The notes under the pieces: model-generated
Told to the model about the DNA's origin: nothing
The model's input: the letters and a program-made list of their open reading frames with translations, nothing else
Database searches by the model: none
Translations under genes and position numbers: made by a program
In this document: positions 9,938 through 22,305 of the stretch, piece after piece
Layout: every line of letters starts with the position of its first letter
How positions within the stretch are numbered: the first letter of the stretch is position 1
Source: Marinomonas aquiplantarum
GTDB lineage: Bacteria > Pseudomonadota > Gammaproteobacteria > Pseudomonadales > Marinomonadaceae
NCBI RefSeq assembly: GCF_003314975.1
Contig: NZ_QNRF01000004.1
Span: forward strand, 62,001 to 126,000
Reading direction: 5' to 3'
Length of the DNA: 64,000 nt

Positions 9938-10443
9938 TGAGACGCATTGTATTATTCCTGCCTTTTCTGGTGTTCTTGGTTTTGGGGGTTGTGTTCTATT
10001 TTTTATTGGGTAAAGACACCCAATACATGCCATCAGCTTTGATTGGTCAGCCTGTTCCTTCGTTTCAGTTAGTGACCCTAGAGGGAGAGCAAGTCAAGCA
10101 GACGAGCGATTTACCCAAAGGCTCGTATTTAATTAATTTTTGGGGAACCTGGTGTCCATCTTGTCATGTTGAACACCCATATTTAATGACCTTAGCTGAG
10201 CAAGGGGTGACCATAGTTGGTATTGATTACAAAGACCAGCAAGCAGCGGCGATGCAATGGTTACGGGACAAAGGCAATCCCTATACTTTGGTGTTGATGG
10301 ACGAGTTAGGTCAGTTTGGTTTAGATATGGGGGTGACGGGCGCACCAGAAACCTTTGTGATCAATGCAGAAGGGAAAATTGCTTATCGATTACAGGGTGT
10401 TTTGAATGCGCAAAGTTGGCAAGTAATCAAGGCGTATTTGTGA
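9937..10443 (+). CDS. ccmG: Thiol:disulfide interchange protein CcmG/DsbE
   Basis: This 168-residue membrane-anchored thioredoxin-like protein has the active site WGTWCPSCHVEHP near residue 69 (a CPSC dithiol) and the cis-proline region GVTGAPETFVI. It keeps the CXXCH cysteines of apocytochrome c, or CcmH, reduced in the periplasm. The N-terminal helix (about residues 5-24) is an uncleaved anchor. It is coupled to ccmF and ccmH by overlapping start and stop codons. Confidence 0.95.
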   Translation: MRRIVLFLPFLVFLVLGVVFYFLLGKDTQYMPSALIGQPVPSFQLVTLEGEQVKQTSDLPKGSYLINFWGTWCPSCHVEHPYLMTLAEQGVTIVGIDYKDQQAAAMQWLRDKGNPYTLVLMDELGQFGLDMGVTGAPETFVINAEGKIAYRLQGVLNAQSWQVIKAYL

Positions 10444-10844
10444 TGATGAAACAACTCCTGATCTGTTTAGCTTTATTTGGTTTTGTGAATGCTGCGTTTG
10501 CGGAAGAGCTAATGACCTTTCGTTCTGAATTGAATCAAGTGCGTTATCAAAGCTTGATTAAAGAGCTACGTTGTCCAAAGTGTCAAAATCAAAACCTCGC
10601 TGACTCTAATTCGGGTATTTCTGTGGATTTAAGACAGCAAGTACACAACATGATTGAAACAGGTAAAACCGATCAAGAAATAGTGGATTACATGGTCGCA
10701 CGTTATGGCACTTTTGTACTTTACCGACCACAAAATACGCCAGCCACTTTTTTGCTCTGGTATGGTCCCTTTATTCTGCTATCAGGTGGCGTTGTGTTAT
10801 TTGTGGTCGTACTGACGAAAAACCGTCGTAGGAGCTGCAAATGA
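10443..10844 (+). CDS. ccmH: Cytochrome c maturation protein CcmH
   Basis: This protein of about 133 residues begins with a signal peptide (LLICLALFGFVNAAFA), then carries the redox motif LRCPKCQNQNLADSNS (CPKC), and ends with a transmembrane helix. That is the short CcmH, here separate from CcmI rather than fused as in Escherichia coli. I chose the ATG overlapping the ccmG stop; the frame is open further upstream but only inside ccmG. It hands reduced apocytochrome to CcmF. Confidence 0.94.
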   Translation: MMKQLLICLALFGFVNAAFAEELMTFRSELNQVRYQSLIKELRCPKCQNQNLADSNSGISVDLRQQVHNMIETGKTDQEIVDYMVARYGTFVLYRPQNTPATFLLWYGPFILLSGGVVLFVVVLTKNRRRSCK

Positions 10845-12019
10845 TGCTTGCGAGCCTCCTTATTGTCACCTTATTAATAAGCTGCTTTGGCTACTTTTTT
10901 TGGTATTTGGGGCGGCAACAAAGATCAGAAAAGCATGCTCATGAGGCGTTTTTCGACATTCGTCGAAATGAAATTGCAGATGAGGCGGAATTAGGTCAGC
11001 TTTCCGTGGAAGAGTCACAGCAACTAGCAGCAGACTTAATGGTTGAGCAAAGAGTGAGTCAAACAAAGACACCTTTTGGTTCAGTTGTGCAGAACCGATT
11101 TGCAGAGTGGTGTGTGTTATGGTTTTTCATCCTAACGGTTGTCGGCAGCATCAGTCTTTATCAAGGCTTAGGCTATGCAAAAGACGTTCAATTCCATCAA
11201 GCCATGATGTCAGAGACGTTGACGCCATCACAAGTTTCGGCATTCTTGCAATATCGCAGTCGTCGTTATGATCGTGCTGAAGATTGGTATTATGAAGCGG
11301 TTGATGAAGTAAAAGCCGGTCAGTATTCCAAGGCGGTGTTGGCATTTAAAAAAGCGTTAGACAGGTTGCCTGAAGACAGCCAAGATAGGTTAAATTTGTT
11401 GGTTGAGTACGCTCAGGCAATTTTTTACGCGAACAAAAACCAAAGCTCAGAAGCACTAGAAAAAGCCTTACAACGTATTTTTGCTATTGCGCCGAATCAA
11501 CCGAATGCGTTGGGGTTGAAAGGCGTAACTGAGTTTGATAAAGCGAATTACCTAGGCGCGGTTTTAGCTTGGCAAGAGGCCATTCGTTATAACCCTAACT
11601 CTGCAGAGCGAATGGCTTTATTGACGGCCATTGGTAAAGCCAGACAGCTTGGCAAAATTAGTTATCAAACGTTAGCACCAATCATCACCGATCAGATTGC
11701 GGTGCAATTAACATGGCAAGCTAGAGACAGGCAATGGCAGCCAAATGATGTGCTATTAGTGTATGCTCAAGTGCCTGGACAAAAAATGCCTGTGGCCATA
11801 CAAAGAGTGTTGCCAAAGGACTTGGCAAGTCCAATCCTGTTAACAAACCTAGATGCATTAATGCCGACGGCAAATTTAGCAGAGGTGGAACAGGTTGATC
11901 TTGTTGTAAAATTAGCCAACTTACAGGATGCAGATTTGACCAAAGGTCAAATTATCGGCACAAAACGGGGCGTGGTTACAAATCGTAAAGAGATTTTTAC
12001 GATCAAGCTGGCCTTATAA
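10841..12019 (+). CDS. ccmI: CcmI, TPR-containing cytochrome c assembly factor
   Basis: This 392-residue protein has two N-terminal membrane segments (about residues 3-22 and 93-113) and a periplasmic part with TPR-like repeats (about residues 150-260: YYEAVDEVKAGQYSKAVLAF, ALGLKGVTEFDKANYLGAVL), followed by a C-terminal beta-rich domain. CcmI chaperones apocytochrome c to the CcmFH ligase. Its ATG overlaps the ccmH stop (ATGA). It is the last gene of the ccm operon; no clear hairpin terminator follows. Confidence 0.92.
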   Translation: MMLASLLIVTLLISCFGYFFWYLGRQQRSEKHAHEAFFDIRRNEIADEAELGQLSVEESQQLAADLMVEQRVSQTKTPFGSVVQNRFAEWCVLWFFILTVVGSISLYQGLGYAKDVQFHQAMMSETLTPSQVSAFLQYRSRRYDRAEDWYYEAVDEVKAGQYSKAVLAFKKALDRLPEDSQDRLNLLVEYAQAIFYANKNQSSEALEKALQRIFAIAPNQPNALGLKGVTEFDKANYLGAVLAWQEAIRYNPNSAERMALLTAIGKARQLGKISYQTLAPIITDQIAVQLTWQARDRQWQPNDVLLVYAQVPGQKMPVAIQRVLPKDLASPILLTNLDALMPTANLAEVEQVDLVVKLANLQDADLTKGQIIGTKRGVVTNRKEIFTIKLAL

Positions 12020-12085
12020 TTGAATACTGATGCGCTTCGTCTGATAATATATCCAACTTTCACTTAATGTAATTCGGAATGAGTA

Positions 12086-15227
<3,142 letters not shown>

Positions 15228-15464
15228 ATGGACACACTCATTCCTTATGATTCACTGACCAAAGAAACACTGGAAAATATTCTGGATGACATAGTCTCTA
15301 GAGATGGGACCGATTACGGAAATTATGAGTTGTCGGCGCTTCAGAAGCGTGAGCAAGCGTTACGAGCATTGCAAACCGGTGAGGCGGTATTGTTATTTGA
15401 TACAGAAAGCGAAACCATCACTATGGTATCTAAATCAGCTATAGGAAATCACGACCTCATGTGA
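15228..15464 (+). CDS. yheU: YheU/UPF0270 family small protein
   Basis: This 78-residue protein matches the YheU family: an opening LIPYDSLTKETLENILDDIV, the motif RDGTDYGNYELS and TGEAVLLFDTESETI are all at the family's positions. The function is unknown. The ATG follows the ligA stop directly, so it is translationally linked to ligA. Its last codons (Asn-His-Asp-Leu-Met, stop) form the left arm and start of the right arm of a terminator hairpin. Confidence 0.9.
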   Translation: MDTLIPYDSLTKETLENILDDIVSRDGTDYGNYELSALQKREQALRALQTGEAVLLFDTESETITMVSKSAIGNHDLM

Positions 15465-15480
15465 GGTCGTGATTGTTTTT
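15447..15480 (+). terminator. Terminator that overlaps the end of yheU
   Basis: AATCACGACCTCA and TGAGGTCGTGATT form a perfect 13-bp stem around a 2-base centre (about a 4-base loop in practice), followed by GTTTTT. The yheU stop TGA is the first triplet of the right arm, so the hairpin can fold only when the ribosome has left. It ends the ligA-yheU transcript ahead of convergent cysE. Confidence 0.92.
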
Positions 15481-15500
15481 AAGAGGAGTTTTGTCAAACT

Positions 15501-16337
15501 TTAAGAGGTTGTTTTGTCACAATCTCGCAAGCAATGGTTGATGTTATGGTCCATTACCAGAGCCGGCTCTTCTTCTGTATTTCGACCGACCACTTTGGCA
15601 GGAACACCAGCGACTGTGGTGTGGTGTTCAACAGGTTCTAACACTACACTACCAGCGCCCACTTTCGCGCCTTCACCGACCTCAATGTTGCCAAGAATTT
15701 TCGCGCCTGCGCCGATCAGCACGCCTGAGCGTATTTTCGGATGACGGTCGCCATGCTCTTTACCAGTACCGCCGAGGGTAACCGATTGTAAGATCGACAC
15801 ATTGTCTTCAATGACACAGGTTTCACCGACGACCAAGCCTGTGGCGTGGTCAAGCATGACACCGCAGCCTATGGTGGCTGCAGGGTGAATGTCGACACTG
15901 AATGCCATCGACATTTGGCCTTGTAGATATAATGCCAAGCTTCTTCTATTATTTTTCCATAGCCAGTTTGCCACTCGATAGGTTTGCAAAGCGTGGAAGC
16001 CCTTAAAAAATAACAGTGGCGTAGTGAAGCCGTCGCAAGCGGCATCACGTTCATTAATCGCCAAAATGTCTTGCTCGATGCAGCGGACAATGCCAGAGTG
16101 AGTGTCGGCCATGGCTTCTTCGAAAACTTCTCGTAACACCATGGCGGGAATGGAAATACTGTCTAACTTGCTGGCGAGCAAAAAGCTTAACGCGGAACAC
16201 AAAGAGTCATGACGTAATATGGTCGTGTTAAAATAACTGGCCAGGATGGGTTCATCTTGGGCTAGCTTTTTAGCTTCAGCCTGTAAAGATTGCCATAAAT
16301 TGTCAGATGTCACAGCATGACTCATTGATGCGCTCAA
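15501..16337 (-). CDS. cysE: Serine O-acetyltransferase CysE
   Basis: This 278-residue enzyme makes O-acetylserine from serine and acetyl-CoA, the first step of cysteine synthesis. It has the N-terminal helical domain (to about residue 140) and the left-handed beta-helix with hexapeptide repeats (IHPAATIGCGVMLDHATG, then SVTLGGTGKEHGDRHPKI). Length matches the E. coli enzyme (273). The C-terminal tail, which mediates cysteine feedback and binding to CysK, is present but does not end in the usual Ile. Confidence 0.95.
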   Translation of the reverse strand: MSASMSHAVTSDNLWQSLQAEAKKLAQDEPILASYFNTTILRHDSLCSALSFLLASKLDSISIPAMVLREVFEEAMADTHSGIVRCIEQDILAINERDAACDGFTTPLLFFKGFHALQTYRVANWLWKNNRRSLALYLQGQMSMAFSVDIHPAATIGCGVMLDHATGLVVGETCVIEDNVSILQSVTLGGTGKEHGDRHPKIRSGVLIGAGAKILGNIEVGEGAKVGAGSVVLEPVEHHTTVAGVPAKVVGRNTEEEPALVMDHNINHCLRDCDKTTS

Positions 16338-16442
16338 GGGGTATTCACCTATATTAATTCAAGTTTAGAATGTAGGTTATAAGGTTAGGGTTAAACATTA
16401 CAAGGGGCAAGTGTTAGATTGCTCAACAAAGTTGGAGATAAT

Positions 16443-16772
16443 ATGACTAAAAAAAATGTTGCTGATGCATTGCACATATTTTATGAACTAAATGCCTGTT
16501 TTTCAGATGCGTATTGGGAAACCAATAATATCGATCAAAAAGATCGTTTTTTTGCCATGAAATCCATCTTGCAAGACGAGTTAGACGAGTTGCATAAGCT
16601 GAGTTTACAGGATCACGAATACCCTTATGAACCAATGAATCCGAGTTTGCAACAACTCAGTAAAACGTTGCAAACCCTGTCGCCTAACCTCAATGAAATT
16701 GTCATGCGTCCACAGACAGCGAATCGTTTTGCTGATTTGATTCCGAGTGCTTGCGAGCTGTTTGAATCTTAA
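16443..16772 (+). CDS. Hypothetical protein, 109 residues
   Basis: I do not recognise this protein. It is acidic and largely helical by composition, starting MTKKNVADALHIFYELNACF, with no membrane segment, signal peptide or cysteine motif. The ATG at 16443 has GGAG 5 bases upstream and is preferred over an in-frame TTG 24 bases earlier. It stands alone between cysE and mnmC, facing away from cysE, and a hairpin terminator follows. Codon use resembles its neighbours, so it looks like a resident gene. Confidence 0.7.
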   Translation: MTKKNVADALHIFYELNACFSDAYWETNNIDQKDRFFAMKSILQDELDELHKLSLQDHEYPYEPMNPSLQQLSKTLQTLSPNLNEIVMRPQTANRFADLIPSACELFES

Positions 16773-16791
16773 AAAAAATTGACCACCCATA

Positions 16792-16855
16792 AAAAAGCCT
16801 CAACTTTTACTTCCTCTAAGGCTAGCCTTGATCAAGAAGCAAAGTGAGGCTTTTT
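16792..16855. terminator. Bidirectional terminator between convergent genes
   Basis: AAAAAGCCTCA and its exact complement TGAGGCTTTTT flank a 42-base loop that itself holds the palindrome AAGGCTAGCCTT (16818-16829). With A and T runs on the two sides, the structure could serve both the gene at 16443 and the opposing mnmC. The large loop makes the folded state less certain than for a simple hairpin. Confidence 0.65.
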
Positions 16856-16859
16856 AATG

Positions 16860-18863
16860 TTATTGACTGCGCTTCATTTCACGAATCAAAAAGCGGCTAG
16901 GGTGCAATATATGGCTGACCTTTTGCTCCAATGGCGAAGGTGTCCCCAAAATTAAACTTGCCAAGTATTGACCACTCAGAGGTGTAGAGACTAAGCCTCG
17001 GGAACCGTGGCCTATGTTTATATACAGCTGACTGGCTTGTTCGGCAATGTCGTTGCATTGCCATTTCGCATTTCGACTTAATTGACCATAATGTTGTCGC
17101 AGCGCTTGTGGCGATTGAACAGGGCCAATAATTGGCGTGTAATCCGGTACTGCGCAACGAAACGAGACGCGACCTTCACAGTCTTCTGGGCTAAAGGTCT
17201 CGCTGGGTAAGTTCAATAAGCTTTCTAATATTTTGATATTTCGTTGATGCCCTTCAATACGAACGGTTTGGTCTTGATCATTCAAATCGTATGTTGAGCC
17301 AAAATGGACTTTATTGTTTAGTGGCGGTGAAACATAGCCAAACTCACACAACACCTTGTCTAGTTGTAGAGGCTCGTCATGCTCAATGGCCTGCAAACAA
17401 CTTTGTTGTGCTTTAGGTAGGGCGATGTTGGCAACTTGACCTCGAATGGCGTAAGCCGGTGTGGCTGGAATGGCGGCAATTTTGTCCGTGTCATTCGCTG
17501 TGCAAACCACCACATGAGAGAAGACATCGTTATTGTCTTTATGTTTCGCGATCCATCGCTCACCCAGATCGAGTTTGGCTTGATCCGTTACGGCAACCAA
17601 TTCTTCTAAACGGGTATTTAGTTGTACTGTAATATTTGGATGATCGAGCAGGGTTTGACACAAAGGGTTTGGTGCTACCCAGCCAGATAAAGGCAGATAA
17701 AGGCTACCGTCTCTGTCTTTAGAGGTTTGTAGCACTGACTCTGGGTAAAGTTTGCCGTCGAGCAGTTTCTTAAATCGTTGCTTTTCTTGGTCGTTTTTTG
17801 GGATTTGCGTTAACCCACAATTCCCCCAAAAGGCGTTCTTTTGATCCAGCTGTTGATAGTGTCGTGTAGCGTGTAAAAAAGCACTGAGATAAAAGCGATT
17901 CACAGGCGTATCCTGAGAAGCCAATTTGGGATAGAGCATGCCTTGAGGATTACCTGAAGCCCGATTAGCGACCTGATTATCCTGTTCCCATACGATTACT
18001 TTCACACCCTGTTCTGCTAGAGCGCGGGCGGTATTGGCTCCAGCTAAACCTGAGCCAACCACTAAGACTTTGGTAATGTGGCTGGGTTTGCTGGGTCTGA
18101 CATTAAACCAAGCTTGGCCTTGTGACATGCGTTCTGGTAACGAGGTGGAATGAGGGAGTTGGCCAATGGCCATTTCTCTTTTATGACCAAACCCTTTTAC
18201 TTTATTGACCTCAAAACCCACATTTTGAAGGCCTCTGCGGACAATGCCGGCGGCGGTAAAGGTGGCGAAAGTAGTGCCTTGATGACTCAGACGATGAATG
18301 TGATGGAAGAGTTTGTCACTCCACATTTCAGGGTTTTTACTCGGTGCGAAGCCATCTAGAAACCAGGCGTCCACATCGGCGTCAAGGGCTGTAAAACCGT
18401 CTTCAGCTTCACCAAACCATAAGGAAAGTTGGATTCGACCTTGGGCGAGCTGAATACGGTGTAAACCATGACAAAGCTCAGGATACGCGGCAATAAGCTC
18501 GTCACTATAAGTCTGTAATGATGGCCACATTTTGAGTGCAGAGCGCAAGGCATCTTTGCTCATGGGAAACTTTTCAACTGAGATGAAATGCAGTTGTCTA
18601 TCGTTCGGCGCGTTTTCGATAAAACTTTGCCAAGCGCATAGAAAATTTAACCCTGTGCCAAAACCAGTTTCTGCAATCACAAAATGACCTTGTGTCATGG
18701 CTGACCAACGTTCGGGCAAATGATTATGCTTTAAGAATACATATCGGGTCTCTTCTAAGCCGGACTCTCGATCGAAGTAGACATCATCAAATTCACTGGA
18801 TATGGGCGCACCTTCTGCGCTCCAATCCAGCTTTGGAGAATCAAGGCGATAACTATTCAACAC
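16860..18863 (-). CDS. mnmC: Bifunctional tRNA mnm5s2U methyltransferase/oxidoreductase MnmC
   Basis: This 667-residue protein finishes the mnm5s2U34 modification of tRNA wobble uridines. The N-terminal part (about 1-240) is the SAM-dependent methyltransferase (GFGTGLNFLCAWQSF, then DAWFLDGFAPSKNPEMW). The C-terminal part is the FAD-dependent oxidase (VLVVGSGLAGANTARALAEQ near residue 265). Length matches the fused E. coli enzyme (668). Its start overlaps the end of the upstream cyclophilin gene by 11 bases, so they are likely cotranscribed. Confidence 0.96.
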   Translation of the reverse strand: MLNSYRLDSPKLDWSAEGAPISSEFDDVYFDRESGLEETRYVFLKHNHLPERWSAMTQGHFVIAETGFGTGLNFLCAWQSFIENAPNDRQLHFISVEKFPMSKDALRSALKMWPSLQTYSDELIAAYPELCHGLHRIQLAQGRIQLSLWFGEAEDGFTALDADVDAWFLDGFAPSKNPEMWSDKLFHHIHRLSHQGTTFATFTAAGIVRRGLQNVGFEVNKVKGFGHKREMAIGQLPHSTSLPERMSQGQAWFNVRPSKPSHITKVLVVGSGLAGANTARALAEQGVKVIVWEQDNQVANRASGNPQGMLYPKLASQDTPVNRFYLSAFLHATRHYQQLDQKNAFWGNCGLTQIPKNDQEKQRFKKLLDGKLYPESVLQTSKDRDGSLYLPLSGWVAPNPLCQTLLDHPNITVQLNTRLEELVAVTDQAKLDLGERWIAKHKDNNDVFSHVVVCTANDTDKIAAIPATPAYAIRGQVANIALPKAQQSCLQAIEHDEPLQLDKVLCEFGYVSPPLNNKVHFGSTYDLNDQDQTVRIEGHQRNIKILESLLNLPSETFSPEDCEGRVSFRCAVPDYTPIIGPVQSPQALRQHYGQLSRNAKWQCNDIAEQASQLYINIGHGSRGLVSTPLSGQYLASLILGTPSPLEQKVSHILHPSRFLIREMKRSQ

Positions 18864-19404
18864 GTTTGATGCTCTCGATCATAACCGGTGTGCTAGGGAC
18901 ATTTTCATAAGGACCTACTTTACGGGTATTGCTTGCGGCGATCTCATCAACCACCTCCATACCTGCTAGCACAGAGCCAAAAACGGTATAGCCTGCACCG
19001 CCACGCGCACCGTGATTCAGAAAATGGTTATCCACTTGATTGATAAAGAATTGTGAAGTGGCACTGTTTGGATCTTGTGTTCTCGCCATAGCCAAGGTGC
19101 CACGATTATTAGCAAGGCCATTGTCGCCTTCATAAGCAACGGCTTTGTGGGTGGATTTGCGCCCCATGTCTTGGGTAAAACCACCACCTTGAATCATAAA
19201 GCCACGCATAACACGATGGAAAATGGTGTCGTTGTAAAAGCCTTCATCCACGTAGCGCAAAAAATTGGCCACCGTTTTGGGTGCGGCTTGCTCATTTAAA
19301 TCTACTCGAATTGTGCCCTGTGACGTTACAATATCCACTTGTGTCGCGTGAGTTTGGGTGCTGAAAGCCAGTAAGGCGAGGGCAGTCAAAATAAGGTGGC
19401 GCAT
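18853..19404 (-). CDS. Periplasmic peptidyl-prolyl cis-trans isomerase (cyclophilin, PpiA-like)
   Basis: This 183-residue cyclophilin has a signal peptide (LILTALALLAFSTQTHA, cleaved near residue 20) and the conserved core FHRVMRGFMIQGGGF and NSATSQFFINQVDN. It speeds proline isomerisation during folding of exported proteins. The signal peptide points to the PpiA type rather than cytoplasmic PpiB. It overlaps mnmC, which is not a functionally related partner. Confidence 0.92.
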   Translation of the reverse strand: MRHLILTALALLAFSTQTHATQVDIVTSQGTIRVDLNEQAAPKTVANFLRYVDEGFYNDTIFHRVMRGFMIQGGGFTQDMGRKSTHKAVAYEGDNGLANNRGTLAMARTQDPNSATSQFFINQVDNHFLNHGARGGAGYTVFGSVLAGMEVVDEIAASNTRKVGPYENVPSTPVMIESIKRVE

Positions 19405-19486
19405 GAAACGGTTTCCTTTTAGGTTTGGCCTCTAAACATGAGGCGTTTGTCTGTATGGCCATTTATTTACTTGTTGGAGAAAGCAA

Positions 19487-19792
19487 ATGCGAACGGCAGT
19501 GGTTGAAATTGAATATTGTACTTTATGTCGTTGGATGTTGCGCGCGGCTTGGTTAGCACAAGAGCTGCTGACAACGTTTGATGATGATATCAAAAGTGTG
19601 ACCTTGTTGCCGAGTCAAGGTGGTATTTTTAAAGTCAGAGTAAACGGTGAAGAAATTTGGTGTCGTAAAGCGGAAGAGGGGTTTCCAGAAGCCAAAGTGC
19701 TTAAGCAAAGATTGCGGGATGTGATTGATCCAGAGCGAGATCTTGGTCATTCAGACGTAAAAGATAAGAAGCCTCTTAATACTGAATCTTAG
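19487..19792 (+). CDS. SelT/SelW/SelH (Rdx) family protein, cysteine form
   Basis: This 101-residue protein has a thioredoxin-like fold with the redox motif CTLC near residues 11-14, followed by LLTTFDDDIKSVTLLPSQGG and the family's G-x-F region (GGIFKV). In animals the second site is often selenocysteine; here both positions are cysteine codons, so no SECIS is expected. The exact redox role is unknown. A clean terminator follows it. Confidence 0.88.
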   Translation: MRTAVVEIEYCTLCRWMLRAAWLAQELLTTFDDDIKSVTLLPSQGGIFKVRVNGEEIWCRKAEEGFPEAKVLKQRLRDVIDPERDLGHSDVKDKKPLNTES

Positions 19793-19796
19793 GCAT

Positions 19797-19829
19797 AAAA
19801 AAGCGAAGATGAGTCTCTTCGCTTTTTTA
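19797..19829 (+). terminator. Rho-independent terminator after the Rdx gene
   Basis: AAAAAAGCGAAGA and TCTTCGCTTTTTT make a 13-bp stem with a TGAGTC loop, ending in a T run. The A run on the other side would let it also work for the convergent yciI gene. Confidence 0.93.
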
Positions 19830-19864
19830 TTTGAATCTCTATGGCTATTAAAGCATAGGGATGG

Positions 19865-20167
19865 TCAGTTCGGAAAAACCTGCTTGAAAGGTTTGACTTC
19901 AACTGACTGATAGACGCCCGCCGCCACATAAGGGTCGGCTTCGGCCCACGATTTTGCTGCTTCTAGGTCAGTAAACTCAGCAATAATGATACTGCCAGTG
20001 AAGCCTGCTTCTCTCGGGTTATCGGATTCAATCGCAGGATTCGGGCCGGCCAATACCAATCGACCTTCTTTCTGCAAAGCTTCTAAGCGCTCAAGATGAG
20101 CAGGACGTACCGATTGACGTGCACTTAAACTGTTAGCAACGTCTTGCCCAACAATGGAGTACAGCAT
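19865..20167 (-). CDS. yciI: YciI family protein
   Basis: This 100-residue protein has the YciI fold features: [24 protein letters not shown], the segment [20 protein letters not shown] and a closing [10 protein letters not shown]. The His and Asp of the family's putative active site are present (H near residue 24; D of ADPY near 80). The function is unsettled. It follows yciB after 2 bases, reproducing the yciB-yciI pairing seen in enterobacteria. Confidence 0.93.
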   Translation of the reverse strand: MLYSIVGQDVANSLSARQSVRPAHLERLEALQKEGRLVLAGPNPAIESDNPREAGFTGSIIIAEFTDLEAAKSWAEADPYVAAGVYQSVEVKPFKQVFPN

Positions 20168-20169
20168 GG

Positions 20170-20706
20170 TTATTCCTTATTTTGTAAGTGTGATGACAAG
20201 TAAATGCCTTGCAGGATAATAAATACCACCGTCATCCCCAAAAGGCCGAAGAGTTTAAAGTCTACCCAAATGTCTTCACTGAAATTGAAGGCCACATAGA
20301 GGTTGGTCACACCAGATACAATGAAGAAGCCAACCCAAGCGAGGTTTAGGGTGCGCCAAACCTTAAAGGGTAAATCCAATTTGTCTCCCATCATGCGTTG
20401 AATGATGTTTTTGTTGCCAATGAACTGGCTGCCAAAAAACACGATGGCAAATAATCCATTCACTATGGTGGGCTTCCACTTAATAAAATCGCCATCGCCC
20501 ATGAGAACGGTGGCGCCCCCAAGAAGCACAACCAGGGCTAAGGACACCAGGTGCATTTTTTCCACCGTTTTGTGTTTTAGCCAAGTGTAGCCAACTTGCA
20601 GAAGGGTTGCCGGAATTAAGACGGCGGTCGCTAAAATGATGTCGCCTGTCATTTTGTAGACAACAAAAAAGATAACAATGGGAAGAAAGTCGAATAGTAA
20701 TTTCAT
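20170..20706 (-). CDS. yciB: Inner membrane protein YciB (septation protein A family)
   Basis: This 178-residue protein has five to six transmembrane helices and the conserved [18 protein letters not shown] loop (about residues 96-113), then [11 protein letters not shown]. YciB/IspZ proteins help envelope integrity and interact with the division and elongation machinery. It begins the yciB-yciI pair and is divergent from yciV with about 65 bases between them. Confidence 0.95.
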   Translation of the reverse strand: MKLLFDFLPIVIFFVVYKMTGDIILATAVLIPATLLQVGYTWLKHKTVEKMHLVSLALVVLLGGATVLMGDGDFIKWKPTIVNGLFAIVFFGSQFIGNKNIIQRMMGDKLDLPFKVWRTLNLAWVGFFIVSGVTNLYVAFNFSEDIWVDFKLFGLLGMTVVFIILQGIYLSSHLQNKE

Positions 20707-20771
20707 ATAAAAACCAATTTATGTATGCTGGCTTATAATAACCATCATTCCTTTTAAAGAACAGTCCGTCT

Positions 20772-21623
20772 ATGCCAGAAGCTGCGAGTTACCGAAAAGT
20801 CGATTTACATACCCATTCCACACGTTCCGATGGCAAGCTTTCACCGACACAATTAATTGATTTGGCGGCTGAGCAAAAAGTGAGTTTATTTGCGTTGACT
20901 GATCACGACACCTTAGATGGTTTAAGTGAAGCGCGCCAACGAGCGGCAGAGCATGAGCTAAGCTTTATCAATGGTGTGGAATTATCGACCCAGTGGAATG
21001 GCATTCCCTTACACATGGTGGCTTTAAATTTCAGTGATGATAATTCAGCGTTACAAGCGATAGTGAAACAAAATCAAAGCATTCGCTTGGACAGAGCACG
21101 ACGCATTGCGGATTTGTTGGTAAAACAAGGCTTGCCGGACTTATTTGATGAAGCGAGCACGCTTGCAGGAGAGAGCCAATTAGGGCGGCCGCATTTTGCT
21201 CAGTTGTTGGTGGAAAAAGGGCTTGTGAAGGACGCCAATAAAGCGTTTGATCGTTATTTAGGTAATAAGCGTTTAGGCAAATTAAGGGATGTTTGGCCAG
21301 AACTTGAGGATGTCTTAGGGGCGTTGGCTGAACAGGGGATGGAGCTGATCTTGGCGCATCCAAAACGTTACCCATTAACAGTCACCAAGTTACGACGCTT
21401 ATTAGGGGATTTTAGTAAGTGGGGGGGAACTGGTATAGAAGTGGCTTCCGGGAATGAACGTCCGGATCATGTTCGTCTATTAGAATCCTTATCCACAACC
21501 TTTGGTTTAAAAGCCTCTGCAGGCAGTGACTATCATGGGCCTTTTGGTCCTTGGATGCAGGTCGGTAAGTTTACTCAAATTCATGAAAGTCAGGTGGATT
21601 TGGTTTGGCAGCATTGGCATTGA
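20772..21623 (+). CDS. rnm: PHP-domain 5'-3' exonuclease RNase AM (YciV)
   Basis: This 283-residue protein has the PHP metal-binding motifs LHTHSTRSDG (near residue 13), LTDHDTLDG (near 42) and AGSDYHGP (near 253). E. coli YciV (RNase AM) trims the 5' ends of ribosomal RNAs and degrades short oligonucleotides and phosphonucleosides. It precedes yciO and rluB, the same gene order as in E. coli, which supports the assignment. Confidence 0.93.
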   Translation: MPEAASYRKVDLHTHSTRSDGKLSPTQLIDLAAEQKVSLFALTDHDTLDGLSEARQRAAEHELSFINGVELSTQWNGIPLHMVALNFSDDNSALQAIVKQNQSIRLDRARRIADLLVKQGLPDLFDEASTLAGESQLGRPHFAQLLVEKGLVKDANKAFDRYLGNKRLGKLRDVWPELEDVLGALAEQGMELILAHPKRYPLTVTKLRRLLGDFSKWGGTGIEVASGNERPDHVRLLESLSTTFGLKASAGSDYHGPFGPWMQVGKFTQIHESQVDLVWQHWH

Positions 21624-21668
21624 GCATTATCAGGGCAGCACAACCTCTTATTTGAGGTGGAGAGAAGT

Positions 21669-22289
21669 ATGAGTCAATTTTTTCAAATACATCCAGAGAA
21701 TCCACAAGTTCGCTTGATAAAACAAGCGGCAGAAGTGATTCGTCAAGGTGGTGTGATTGCGTATCCAACGGATTGTGGCTACTCCTTGGGTTGTCACCTA
21801 GGAGATAAATCGGCGTTGGACAGAATACGTGCCATTCGGCGCTTAGACGACAAACACAACTTTACCCTAGTGTGTCGAGATTTATCTGAAATTTCGACCT
21901 ATGCTCGTTTTGATAATCGTTTATATCGATTGCTAAAAAGTAATACGCCAGGCCCTTACACCTTTATTTTTTCGGCAACTTCCGAAGTGCCAAGACGTTT
22001 ATTGCATCCAAAACGTAAAACCATTGGTATTCGTGTACCAAATAATCGCATTGTCTCTGCTTTGTTAGAGGAATTGGGTGAGCCGATTATGAGCTCGTCT
22101 TTGATCTTACCTGGTGAAACGGACCCTATGACGGATCCGTATGATATTCGCGATACTTTGGAACATGCTCTAGATTTAGTGATTGATGGTGGTTTTTGTG
22201 GCTTCCAACCAACCACAGTGGTAGCAATGGAGGCCGATAATATTGAGGTCATTCGAGTCGGAGCAGGTGATCCAGCACCATTTACGTAA
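21669..22289 (+). CDS. yciO: YciO, Sua5/YrdC/TsaC-like protein
   Basis: This 206-residue protein has the YrdC fold signature (GGVIAYPTDCGYSLGCHLGD near residue 29, KTIGIRVPNN near 122). TsaC relatives make threonylcarbamoyl-AMP for tRNA t6A, but YciO itself has weak or other activity. I chose the ATG of MSQFFQIHP, which matches E. coli YciO and has GGAG about 6 bases before it; a GTG 12 bases upstream is in frame but lacks family support. Confidence 0.93.
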   Translation: MSQFFQIHPENPQVRLIKQAAEVIRQGGVIAYPTDCGYSLGCHLGDKSALDRIRAIRRLDDKHNFTLVCRDLSEISTYARFDNRLYRLLKSNTPGPYTFIFSATSEVPRRLLHPKRKTIGIRVPNNRIVSALLEELGEPIMSSSLILPGETDPMTDPYDIRDTLEHALDLVIDGGFCGFQPTTVVAMEADNIEVIRVGAGDPAPFT

Positions 22290-22305
22290 ATTGTTGTATT
22301 TTCAG

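Noticed and set aside
19487..19792. Possible selenocysteine protein
   Set aside because: The redox motif is encoded with two ordinary cysteine codons and there is no internal TGA.
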